Part shown: positions 10,174 to 20,298 of the stretch, piece after piece
Layout of the letters: the number at the start of each line of letters is the position of its first letter
Numbering within the stretch: the stretch's first letter is position 1
Origin: Diplonema papillatum
Taxonomy: Eukaryota; Euglenozoa; Diplonemea; Diplonemida; Diplonemidae
Reading direction: 5' to 3'
Length of the DNA stretch: 64,000 nucleotides
Assembly: GCA_030068145.1 (NCBI GenBank)
Contig: JAPJBO010000926.1
Coordinates: forward strand, 1 to 64,000
Notes under the pieces: generated by a model
What the model saw: only the letters and a program-made list of their open reading frames with translations
Database searches by the model: none
Told to the model about the DNA's origin: nothing
Made by a program: the position numbers and the translations under genes

Positions 10174-13100
10174 CTTGCCCCCAATGTGGACTGAGGGTGG
10201 AGAAGGGGAGCACGACCTGGATTGATTTGAAACTGTTGGTCAGAACCTTCAACGAAGAAGATACAATGCTACGGGTTTCTCGAAACTGGAGCAAAAAAAA
10301 CTGATCCTTTCGGAAGTTCGGAAGCATAGGTGAATGTACTGGTGAGCTCTTTTTTAGATTTCGCCACTGTGTGTGGTCAAAAGTTCGGTATTATCCGATC
10401 AAAGTTAGCTCTCTAGCGTGCCACCTCACTTTTCTAAGGTAGGCCACGGGGGATACCCCTATGCAGGACATTCCTCTACGTGATTTGTGGGTAGTTGGCT
10501 TGAGTGATTTTCTCTCACCGGGATTGACGTAGCACGTGCAGTTGGCAGCGGTTGACGTTTTTGACCTTCGGGTTTTTGAGAATTGTCGGGTCAATTCCCA
10601 TCCGGCCCTTTTTTCGTCCATGAGGATAGCACTGTCCTCCCCTCTTCACAGTTTTGTGTTGGACCCAGTCAGTTTTGATGCCAAATGTGACAAGATGCCT
10701 GTATCACAGCCATATCTTGTGCCCCAGGCGCGGAAGTTTTTGAGGCCAGTCCGTGCCGCACATGCCAAAGTCGAGGAAGAAAGATTCTGCAAAGACTTCA
10801 CGATCAGACTAGTCGCGAGCTACACCCACACGGGTTCACTCCTACGCCCCAGGTGCTTGCATCTGGTAACCGGGGTTTTGCGTTACCGTCGATCCCAAAG
10901 GACGTTTTTTTCTGAAAGTAGGCGTTTGGGTGACAGTGTCGACAAGGTAGTTTTCAATATTCCATGGCAATGCCGCCTGCACGACATAAAGCAAGCTTGG
11001 ATTCTCAGCAAAGAACAAAAACAAGCAGCAGTTCCAAGAAGCACGAACTTGCCAAGTACAAACAAATGGCGATCACAAGTAAGTGAAACGCAGCAGTGGT
11101 TTAGTCGGGCTCAACCCTTCAGTGTTTTCTATTCTGTGGTAACGAATTCCTCGTCATTCTATCTTTTTGGCTGCCGTGAACGCATCACGCATTAGTTAGA
11201 CACACAGAGAGGGGACAGGGGATGCACGAATGTGTTCGGAACGGTATGTGCACAACATCATGTTTCCCGCACACTGCGCTGTGGTGCAATCCTTTCAACC
11301 AGTTATTTAAGCAATTTTTAAGTAATTTAGGGGTTTTGCTATGGCATTCGCTACTTTCCATATCCAGTTCTCACTCGCACTTCTGTCATATTTATTCAGC
11401 AGTCTGTGGGCTTCCATATTGTGTACACTTTGTTGGCTTGAAGACCCCTTTCTTGGAAAACAGAAAGAGAAACGATCATTTGCATCGATACGGCGACATC
11501 AGAAAGAGGAGAGTCTATGCTTAGCCCGCTCGTCTGTGCCATCTGAATGGGAGCCTGAATCATATTCACCCTGTGTCTTCAATCTTGGTGTGGACATTGG
11601 CGGATTCGGACTGGTGGCACCCCCTCCTATCAAATACAGCCGGTTTCTTGAGCAGGCTACGATTGTGGGAGCCTGTCAGGTCGACCTGTCGTGTTACCGT
11701 GATCGCCCATTGTCCAGAAACTGGTTTTACAGTGATCACCCATCTTTAACTTGGACCATGTCCGGGTCAGTAGGTGTCGATTTCGAAGAGCAAGCACGTG
11801 CCGTCCAACATTACCCACGAACTTGTTTGTCGAGGGAGGCCAAAACACGACCTGCCCACAAACAGGGATCAATATACTAACTCGTTGAATGTGCCTTGAA
11901 ATGTATGCGAAATATGGAAAAGGGCAGGTGAACGGGGCTCCGGGATGCTGGTGTTTGTGGAAGTCTAACCAATGCGCCCCTTCACATTTTTCATTATAGA
12001 AGGACAGTGGTGGTAAGTAAGGTGAGGTCTTCCGTGAACGCGGTGTTTGCCGTTTGTTGGTTGATGTGTTTGTCTACAGAAAGCAAGTTCACTAGCTAGA
12101 GAACAGAGCTCTCTTCGATCATCGTGGTACGTACTGGATGCTTCCGGTTAGTGTTCCAGCTACCTGTTAGTTGGTTGTTCAATGCGAATGCGAATGTGAA
12201 TGTTGTTGTTGGCGATACGATCTGTACTATGCCGGCGGCAGACTATTAGTGCAGTGCCTGGTGAGGGCAGGGTGGGCGAGCTATAAAGGTGCAGGATTCC
12301 GGTCGAAAGGCTCAGTGCTTGTCTGTGAGTGTCCGGAAGAAACAGCACAGAGTGGAAGTTGCGGTATGACGAATAGTGCCAGGAATGGAGTAGCAGTGGC
12401 AAGGAGAGCACAGAAGCAACACAAGCGAACCTGCATGTGTTCTCATGGTCGCCCACTGGCCTTTCGCGAGAAAGAACCTGGACCGCGAATACCATCTCTC
12501 CGAAAAGTTTTCCCGTACTTCTATGTTGTGCTGTACACACTCAAACTCACTGAGCCACCCCTGTCCACACCTACAGCTGTACACCTGCTCACCCAACAGC
12601 AAAGTCTAGTGGACATCACCTACTCCTCGTTTTGATGCAGTGGAACTCGCACTTGGCAGGGACTCATACCTTGCCACAACCGAGGGCACGAATGCAGAAA
12701 TTGTGAATGTTGCCGTCCAAAAGACCTTTCAAACTCAGGTGTGCCTGTGTTGTTCGTTGTCCATCTCGAAGAAGGAAGAAGAAGAAGAACAGCTGTTATT
12801 GAGCTTCTATTCGGCATCGGAAAGTAGGTGCGAGATCAGGCAAACCTTGTGTGCTAGCTTCAACTTTCCCGAAGGAGAAAGAAAAAGAAAAGAACGTGAC
12901 GATCAACCACAGTTTGCAAAGCTTGAGTCGAAGGCAGCATTGGTACTGATTCGGCCACATCGCCTTTCAAAGTCACTTACATAAGTTGCAGTGTAAGGTG
13001 TCTGTCAGTGTCACAAAGAGCTAATGGCGCTGTTTTGCGAGACACGGAGGCAGCGAATTCTCGGTTCTTTGCGTTTCAATTATCGATTGCGTTTCATCAT

Positions 13101-13249
13101 CCTGTGACAAATATCATCTACAACGTTTCACAAGAACGCGACAAGAACAAGAAGAGTTAGAATAGAGCTTTTTTGAGATCAGGTAAACCGAAAACCTTTG
13201 AAAGGGGTTTCACAAATTCTCGCTCGATTGTGGCGCTCGATAGTCATAC
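10174..13249. other. Intergenic, likely holding 3' exons of the 5-phosphatase gene
   Basis: The last part of the C2 domain of the 5-phosphatase is missing from 13250 and must lie in this stretch on the minus strand; I could not pick it out. Bases 12890-12939 match 39421-39470 at all but a few positions and look like a dispersed repeat. Plus-strand frames at 10536-11195 and 11341-11880 are open, but have no domain or splice context. Confidence 0.5.
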
Positions 13250-15302
13250 CTGTCCCAGAGGATCGTCTTGTGAAGTCAGGTCCCAATCGTAAACGGCCAA
13301 GAAGATATATTCGTTTTCGATATATTCCTGTGGTTGGGTGATAGATGCTGGTTTGACATTCTCAAGTGATCCCGTTCTCAAAGCTAAAAAGAGTGCAGCC
13401 GGATGGCAAACAACCAGAAAGGGCACGAGAATCTGCTCTGATCCAGCTCCCTGCAAGTTGCCTAACCGATCGCACTAACCGAGAAACAGCTCTGCTGCTC
13501 TCTTACAAAGAGCCTCAAACAAAGACATGAAGATAAAGCAATACCAGCTCGTCAAAGTTTAGGCGCAACTCGGGTTCGACTTCCCATTGGGGGTGCAAGG
13601 TTTTAACTTGCACGTTTGTCGAGTAACTGTTCTGAAGTATGGGTGACACGAAGACAACATAGGGATCAGAGAAGCCATTTGGGTCCAAGGAATCGAGGTC
13701 GTGTCCAGCGAGCTGACGGATTTTGAGATAAGCAGACACAGGCTTGTCCCATATCTCGGTGGTTTTTGAGGACGCCGGAGTTGAAAGAGGGTCAGCAACA
13801 GAATCAGGCACGAACTGGTTCCGCGCATCGATACGGAAGAGGGAATACACGGGACGATGGTCTGAGGTCATGACGGTCTGGACACTCGTGTACTCTTCTT
13901 GGATAACCGTTTCTTCGCTGAGTGCCTTCCAAAGGATCCTATCACACCAAGAGGGGATACGCTGCTTCTCGTCATCTGGGTAGATATTCTTCCCTCGCGC
14001 GTACTTGTATGTTGGCTGAAACAGCGGTTGCGATTCGTTGAAATCGATGAATGCCGTTTCTTTGCGCATTTGGTGCTGCAGCTGATCGTACTTGTACAAG
14101 AAATTCCAACCCTCCGGTCCTTGCTGTGACAGCTCAACGACCTTTTGCCGGTCGTAGTCTATCCGGTAATTGAGGTCGCCAGCCCAGAACACATGGTGAA
14201 ACTGGTTCGTGATCCAGAAGTCCTTCCAGCCCATTCCTTCTCCGCTGCAGCCGTTTACAATTTCAAAGAAATCTTCGTTTCGTCGGATGACTTTGTCCTG
14301 ATGTGCGTTCAAATGACACCCCACGAAGCAGAGTTTCGACTCCCGAAAGGTGAACATCATGCAGACCGCGCCTTTGTTGGCCAGCACGTGGGCAATGCCT
14401 ACAGCTTCCTTTTTCACTGACACTTTCGAAACATGTTCCCGATGATCGGCTCGGATAAAAAGCACCATTCGGATCCAGTTGAGGGAATAGCCACAGATTT
14501 TGATGTACTTTGGCCCGAGAACCGTATCAACAGTTCGGAACCAATCGTCTTCACAATCTTTGTAGCCGGTGCGCTCCTTGTACACGCACTCTTGCACGCA
14601 GACACAAATAATGTCGTTGTTTTCATCTGGTCGCAGCCATTCCGAAATTCGTTGGTTGCTGCTGAAGAGGTCTGGCGGGGGCGCCTCTCCCATGTTCCAG
14701 GTTCCCATCCACACCCGAAGAGGTTGTGAAGACACACGCTTCGTCACTTTGTTCGACAAGAATGAAATGCAGGCTGCAAACTGCTCACGTTCCCGCCTGG
14801 TTGCGAACTGCACACGGTGGTCTGTGCTGTCGGGAAGCCGGAACTTCAGCTCTCGTGGACCCTGGCCGTGTTTTTCAATGACCACACTGGTACACGGAAT
14901 CAGTTGCTTGCTCCGTGTGAGGGTGTACACGATGAGCATGGGTACGACTAGGTTTGGGTTGATTTCCAGTAAAGCATCGCCTCCTGATTTTCGAACCTTG
15001 AATCGAAACATCGGACGCTCGCTCGTTTCGGTACCCGACTGCCTTCGGCACATTTTCTTGGTATTGTCTGAACACTTGACAATCTCTTCTTCGCACTTTC
15101 GATGAATGGTGTACTTGCACTCGACGCACCGCAGGACTTGCCCCCACAGAAGCCCTTTGCACCAGTCACACCATGTCGGTCGCCGGAAGAAATCACGGAG
15201 AAACTTGTGAGTTCGGCCCCTGGAGAGAAGCATTCCCTTCTGCCCCAGTGGTTCCCACTCCTCGTCGCCACCCGTGAACGGGAACTTCTTGTTCTTCCGC
15301 AT
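13250..15302 (-). CDS. C1-domain inositol polyphosphate 5-phosphatase with C2 domain (3' partial)
   Basis: Exons 13545-15302 and 13250-13327 are both in phase 0 (donors GTATTG and GTATGA) and give 612 residues; one or more 3' exons are missing. Such enzymes remove the 5-phosphate from phosphoinositides or soluble inositol phosphates at membranes. A C1-type zinc finger begins at about residue 32 (H-X12-C-X2-C, then C-X2-C-X4-H-X2-C). A stretch of about 100 residues follows that may be PH-like. The phosphatase runs from about 195 (GTWNMGE) to 490 and holds the family signatures WAGDLNYRI (about 372), PSWCDRILWK (about 447) and SDHRPVY (about 480). A C2 domain starts near 525 (LSTP... then DPYVVFVSP) and continues in exon 2 (FLAVYDWD). 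C1 and C2 would target the enzyme to membrane lipid. The first ATG of the open frame was taken as start; an upstream exon is possible. Catalytic class is firm, substrate is not. Confidence 0.9.
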
Positions 15303-16925
15303 CTTGTCAAAACCCTCGCGAAACCTTGCACTTTTCGCCTGGTCGTCGAACCCTCAGGTGCGAACTTCCTGTCTCTCCCCATGTGTATTTTTCTCCTGCC
15401 GAAATGTGAGGTTTGCGGGTTTGACACAGCGTTGTTGTTTATGCTTGAGGTGTAAGAGTGCCTGCCTTGTCCCCATGAGTAGGAAGCCGACATGTCCCGT
15501 AAACCGCATACATGTCGGATCCAGAGTTCTCAAAGCGGGTCACACGCCCGAGTCTCGTCAGCAGTCTCCATGTTTGCACCTTCCTCAACTACTCCACTCC
15601 TACAGTGGGGGTTCTTTTCCCACGTGTGTGCATGTGGTTTTCCACCAGGGTCACTGCCGAAGCAGCCGCATCACGTCCTTTCCCCTAGCTGGCATGGGGA
15701 GGCGGTGTCCCCCAACCGAGTGTCAAATAGCTTTAGCTCATATGACTGCTGCCTCCGGCGCTGACGTGACAGGAGCACCTGAGTTTCGCCGGGTCGCGAG
15801 ACTCTGCAATCCGCTACTCAGCATCTTCAGTCGCGCTACGGTTGGCCAACAGTGGGGTTGGTGCCTCCCGTCGTTCGTGGCTCCACTTGGGTTGGGTTCG
15901 CAGGCTGCCCACCTTTGGTGTGCGCTCCTCGTAACGTAGGCCCACCTTGCTCGCTTCTGAGGTGACACCACTCACTTGTAAAGGTGAGATGCGGCACATG
16001 TTCCGGGCAAGGCGGTAGCATGTTGAACCCCGCCACAAGTCTCGCTAAATCGCTTGACAGTGCACATGTGCAAGACGACAAGTAGTACCGTCACCACCGG
16101 TCGGAAGGGACACCATCGGACAGCGTTGTCGGAGCAGGAACATCAGAACGTGGTGCTGGTAGGAAGCCACAGAAGACGAAGTGGCACAGAAGAGAGAGTC
16201 TGAAACCTCAGCATCCACATGGGACGACATTCTGCATCGCCTTGTTGTTATCTCTTTGCTGTCAGATCGCCGACAAGAGAAAGAAAGCGGTCAGCTGCAG
16301 TGGCTGCTCCAGCGGCTGCTCTGCACAAACGAGTCCCAGGTAAATAAGTAACACTGCACCGCCCAGTCATCTCCTCTCGCGGTGGGGCGCTGTCTCAGAT
16401 GTTGTCTGCAATGATTGGGCAATGAGCAATCAATGATCTGGATGATTCACCTTTGCCTTCGGTGTGGCCTGCTACGAATTCCTGAAACTGGTATATCGTG
16501 TACTGAAATCTGCTTGTAACATGACCGTAAAACGAAATCACGGTACGCCAGTGAAGTTTTGTTTCTAGTCAGTAAGAAGTACAGTACAGAAGCCTACACG
16601 ACTACAGAGGCTCTCAAGTGTGTCTTCTCTTGCTCATAGGAACATAAGACGTCGTGCTTGTATTGGCTGTGAAGCCAGGCACTCTTTCTGCTCGGGATGA
16701 CCGAGCACAGGACCCACATATATTGTCTGCCCCTCGCACTAACAACAAGAAAGCGAAGAGCCTGTTTTTTTTTTTTTTTCCGAGACTAGACGTATGCTAA
16801 TAGCTCTATCGAGCCAACCCCACTTTTTAGAGGGTCCGCGGGCGAAAAGCCCGGGGGCACTTTTTTATAGTGTTTTTTGGGTCAGAATTTTTGTCAGCGG
16901 CCATAGCTTTTTTGCCCCTGGAAAT
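15303..16925. other. Intergenic
   Basis: No gene recognised. A 221-codon plus-strand frame (15274-15939) partly overlaps the antisense of the 5-phosphatase start and has no domain. A T17 run lies near 16765. Confidence 0.5.
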
Positions 16926-16999
16926 TGACACCGTGATGGCAGAGTGAACGGCGCTAGGTTTTAGGGCTGGAATTCCCGGGTTCGAACCCCGCCGAGGAC
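16926..16999 (+). other. tRNA-like sequence with A- and B-box-like motifs
   Basis: GGCAGAGTGAACGG (about 16937) resembles a pol III A box, and GGGTTCGAACCCC (about 16978) is a near-perfect B box / T arm. Spacing fits a tRNA with a variable arm, closest in style to leucine tRNA. The acceptor stem pairs only partly (GACACCG against CGAGGAC), so I read it as a decayed tRNA or the head of a tRNA-derived SINE. The simple array that starts just downstream could be the body of such an element. Confidence 0.35.
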
Positions 17000-17019
17000 C
17001 GAGGGTATTTGCATACTTC

Positions 17020-17645
17020 AGGCCCGGACGGAACTTAGCCTTACCAGAACATAGCTTCGCCCGAACTTTACTTTGCTTCGTCGGAACTTTGCTTTCACCA
17101 GAACTTAGCCTCCCCAGAACTTAGCTTCACCCGAACTTTGCTTTGACTTAGCTTCGCCCGAACTTGACTTCACCAGAACTTAGCATCGCCCGAACTTTGC
17201 TTTGCTTCGCCCGAACTTTGCTTTCACCAGAACATAGCCTCCCCAGAACTTAGCTTCGCCAGAACTTTGCTTTGCTTCGCCGAACTTAGCTTCACCAGAA
17301 CTTAGCTTCGCCCGAACTTTGCTGCCGAACTTTGCCTTCACCAGAACTTAGCTTCACCTGAACTTTGCTTTGCTTCGCCCGAACTTTGCTTTCACCAGAA
17401 CTTAGCTTCACCTGAACTTTGCTTTGACTTAGCTTCGCCGAACTTAGCTTCACCAGAACTTAGCATCGCCCGGACTTTGCTGCCGAACTTTGCTTTCACC
17501 AGAACTTAGCTTCAGCCGAACTTTGCTTCGCCCGAGCTTTGCTTTCACCAGAACTTAGCCTCCCCAGAACTTAGCTTCACCCGAACTATGCTTTGCTTCT
17601 CCCGAGCTTAGCTTCGTCCGAACTTTACTGTTCCCGAACTTTAAC
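17020..17645. repeat. Degenerate short tandem array, CGAACTTTGC / CAGAACTTAGC
   Basis: About 600 bp consist of alternating words such as CCGAACTTTGCTTTGCTTCG and CACCAGAACTTAGC with variable order. The units have drifted between two sub-types, TTTGC and TTAGC. No stable long frame runs through it. Confidence 0.85.
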
Positions 17646-17655
17646 TGCTGCCTGG

Positions 17656-17675
17656 GCGCCGGTCTTTACCGGCGC
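17656..17675 (+). promoter_or_regulatory. Perfect 8-bp-stem hairpin
   Basis: GCGCCGGT, loop CTTT, then ACCGGCGC. It lies two bases upstream of an ATG that opens the frame at 17678. Because it is GC-only apart from one pair it should fold in RNA or cruciform DNA. Role unknown; chance is possible. Confidence 0.4.
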
Positions 17676-17677
17676 AA

Positions 17678-18067
17678 ATGTACTTTTCTTTTGGCATGAA
17701 GGCGGTTTATCGAAGCTGCAAGCAATTTTCCAGCAAAAAGAGAAAGCAAAGGCTAGCATGGTATTCGCCGAGCGCGAAAAATCCAGGTTTTCTACGAGAC
17801 CCAAGACTCTTCAACAACTACATTCGGTCTGCCCAAAAGCACAGGAATCCTCAGATGTGTAATTTTGCCCGGAAGCACGCTGTTTGATACCTGGCACAGC
17901 TTGTGGGCAACAGATGGATAGAGGAGCTAATGCAAGCAGTGGAACAGGTGTTCCCAGACTGGGCAGACGTTGAGGGGTGCGGATCGAAACGGCTGCCAGC
18001 CGGCGGCTACTTCATGCCGCGCACTGAATCGAGGACAGAAGAGTCACGCACAATGCGATACCCGTGA
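17678..18067 (+). pseudogene. Unidentified coding-like frame with one internal TGA
   Basis: Read from ATG 17678, one frame stays open for 130 codons to TGA 18065 except for a single TGA at codon 70 (17885-17887). Both halves look protein-like: before it RDPRLFNNYIRSAQKHRN, after it NRWIEELMQAVEQVFPDWAD. It overlaps the 3' end of the minus-strand GFM2 gene by 61 nt in the opposite direction. I recognise no family. It may be a decayed gene fragment, an exon pair whose intron removes the stop, or chance. Confidence 0.3.
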
Positions 18068-20298
18068 AACGATGCCAAGAAAGTAGCTTCACCATTACTT
18101 ACAGACAGGAGGTCAGAGGCGTACGTGTCCATTTCTTGGACAGGCACAATGGAGTTCAACTTGATCGTTTTTTCGCCTTCGCGTTGGCTGAGAATCACTC
18201 CTCTCCTGCTGCTCAGAAGATCCGAGACAACGTTGTCGAGTGTCTCTTTATGATGATCTGGGTCGTCTTGGTTTTTGAAGATGATGACTTCTAACAGAAA
18301 GCACGGTTCGAGCAGGCACGACCCCGCTCTGCCTTCTTGGAGAAGCAACTTTGTCGTGAAGTCGGCAGCATTTCCAACAGTATCCTCGTTTGCGCGCGGC
18401 AAAACTTTGAAACTGGTGACATCGATAGTGACGGCTGATACCGGCTCTCGCACAAGCGGTCCTGCCCCTGTGCCTTGGTGCACGCCAAACTTGATCGGGT
18501 TGAGCCACTTCGATCGAAGCTTGTTTTTGGTGTCTTCGTCCTCGACCATGTCAGAGAGGGACATTGTCACAGTCACAAAAGGCTCAGTTCCAAAGTCTAC
18601 CATCTCATTTTCATCAAGCTCGGCTGGTGTGAGGCTGAGCTGCATAGTGCACGCCCCTGACGATGGGTCCTCTGGCTTTGTGAGGAAGGTGTGCTCTACC
18701 TCGCAAGGGGTGCTGATGAACTCGCGATGCTTTACCTTAACAGGACCTTGCTCCAGCTGCAGGTTCCATCCTCTTTCCAACTTCGTCTTCGTAACTTCGA
18801 CATGAAGAGCACCCATTCCCGAGAGGACCGTCTGCCCATACTCATTAACAGACCAAGAGATAGATGGGTCCTCAAGCTTCACAATTTCGAGCGCCTTCTC
18901 CAAGATACGGTCCTCCTTTTCTGAGTACGGCTCGAGTGAGGCGGATACCACCGGCACTGGGACGGTAACACCCTCCAGCACAAATGAGCCTTTTCTGTCT
19001 GCACACAGTGTATCTCCCGTAAAAGAGCTGTCCAAACCGTGGACACAACCGACAGATCCGGGGCCTAGAACATCGGCTTCGACGCTGAAGTTGTCACCGT
19101 CAACCTTCGAGATGCTTCTGACCGACTGCATGCGATCTCGTGTGCTGTTGTAGATTCGAGTGCCAGCTTTCAACACGCCGGAATATACTCTGACCAGGGT
19201 TGCCCTGGCAACTGTCGTCACGTCCTGGCCCTGCACAATAACCTTGAAGACCATGACTGCTAGCGGGTCTTTCTCTAAGAACTCTGTCGTGATAACCTTA
19301 CCTGCGGGAGTGTGAGCGACCAGCGCGGGTCTCTCCCTGGGTGAGGGCAGGTAATCGATGGCAGCATCCAACACAGGCGGAACAGCGATGTTCTTTCCGC
19401 TCGATCCGCACAGTGCAACAGTCGCCAGACGGCTTTTGGACGCCCTCGCAATCTCCCTGTTCACCATTTCCATGGACACTGTGAGACCAGCCTCATCGTC
19501 GTCTTCAAGCGCCTTGATGTATTCAGTAAAGACCTTGTCCGAAACTCCGCCCAACGAATCAAGAAGCCTCGCCCTGAGCCGGAGGGCGTCTGGCTTTAGA
19601 GAAGAACGGCCGTTGTCGACACTTTCATGTTCTTCGTTCAGTGTCGTTTTAGTGATCTCTCCCGAATCCGACCATTTGAAACACTCCAAAGTTAAAAGGT
19701 CGGTGAATCCAACGAAGCGGTTCTGCTCGAACAGCGGCGCCTGAATTGGAAGCACTGGGAGGCCGATGAGCCTTTCAACGCTGTCGATCGCTTTCACAAA
19801 GTCGGCCTGTGGGCGATCCATCTTATTAATGTACGTTACAAATGGCAACTCGTATTTTTCGGCCTGCATGAGCACAGTCCGAGACTGCGCTTCAACGCCG
19901 TTTACAGCGTCGAAGATGGCAACAGCACCATCCAGCACTCGCAGTGAGCGCTCGACCTCCATTGTGAAGTCAACGTGACCGGGGGTGTCGATAATCCGCA
20001 CCTCGTGCCCGCGCCACTCCACTTGTGTCAGGGCGCTTTGGATGGTTATTCCCCGCTCCCGCTCTTGGTCCATGTAGTCTGTCGTTGTTGTCCCGTCATC
20101 CACTTCGCCCATTCTCGTCTTGTGCTGCGAGGCAAACAGGAAACGCTCCGTTGTCGTCGTTTTTCCGGCATCGATGTGCGCGACTATGCCGATGTTCCGG
20201 ACGTTCTCGATTGGCATATTGTGAAGCCAGCAGCAGGTTACTCTGCCGAGTTTGCTCACTCGGTGGGCCGAGACCGACACCAGTCGCAGGCGGAACAT
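18007..20298 (-). CDS. GFM2: Mitochondrial elongation factor G2 (ribosome-releasing GTPase)
   Basis: A single uninterrupted frame of 763 residues, close to the ~780 of animal GFM2. EF-G2mt acts with the mitochondrial ribosome recycling factor to split ribosomes after termination. The first ~27 residues are Arg-rich with no acidic residue, as expected of a mitochondrial presequence. The GTPase motifs are intact: G1 AHIDAGKTTTTER (about 40), G2 ERERGITIQSA, G3 DTPGHVDF, G4 NKMD. The GEVDDG...TDYMDQERERG stretch is closer to GFM2 than to EF-G1. EF-G domains II-V follow to the C terminus. The start was chosen because the presequence precedes the conserved RNIGIVAH. No intron interrupts the coding region, unlike most neighbours. 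The last 61 nt are overlapped by an open plus-strand frame. Plastid EF-G or EF-G1 are less likely alternatives. Confidence 0.93.
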   Translation of the reverse strand: MFRLRLVSVSAHRVSKLGRVTCCWLHNMPIENVRNIGIVAHIDAGKTTTTERFLFASQHKTRMGEVDDGTTTTDYMDQERERGITIQSALTQVEWRGHEVRIIDTPGHVDFTMEVERSLRVLDGAVAIFDAVNGVEAQSRTVLMQAEKYELPFVTYINKMDRPQADFVKAIDSVERLIGLPVLPIQAPLFEQNRFVGFTDLLTLECFKWSDSGEITKTTLNEEHESVDNGRSSLKPDALRLRARLLDSLGGVSDKVFTEYIKALEDDDEAGLTVSMEMVNREIARASKSRLATVALCGSSGKNIAVPPVLDAAIDYLPSPRERPALVAHTPAGKVITTEFLEKDPLAVMVFKVIVQGQDVTTVARATLVRVYSGVLKAGTRIYNSTRDRMQSVRSISKVDGDNFSVEADVLGPGSVGCVHGLDSSFTGDTLCADRKGSFVLEGVTVPVPVVSASLEPYSEKEDRILEKALEIVKLEDPSISWSVNEYGQTVLSGMGALHVEVTKTKLERGWNLQLEQGPVKVKHREFISTPCEVEHTFLTKPEDPSSGACTMQLSLTPAELDENEMVDFGTEPFVTVTMSLSDMVEDEDTKNKLRSKWLNPIKFGVHQGTGAGPLVREPVSAVTIDVTSFKVLPRANEDTVGNAADFTTKLLLQEGRAGSCLLEPCFLLEVIIFKNQDDPDHHKETLDNVVSDLLSSRRGVILSQREGEKTIKLNSIVPVQEMDTYASDLLSVSNGEATFLASFHGYRIVRDSSVLDSVRGMK

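Noticed and set aside
10536-11195. 219-codon plus-strand frame
   Set aside because: Protein-like length but no motif or neighbour support; may be chance in a gene-free stretch.
11341-11880. 179-codon plus-strand frame with a hydrophobic start
   Set aside because: The start resembles a membrane segment, but the rest is featureless and no introns or homologues are evident.
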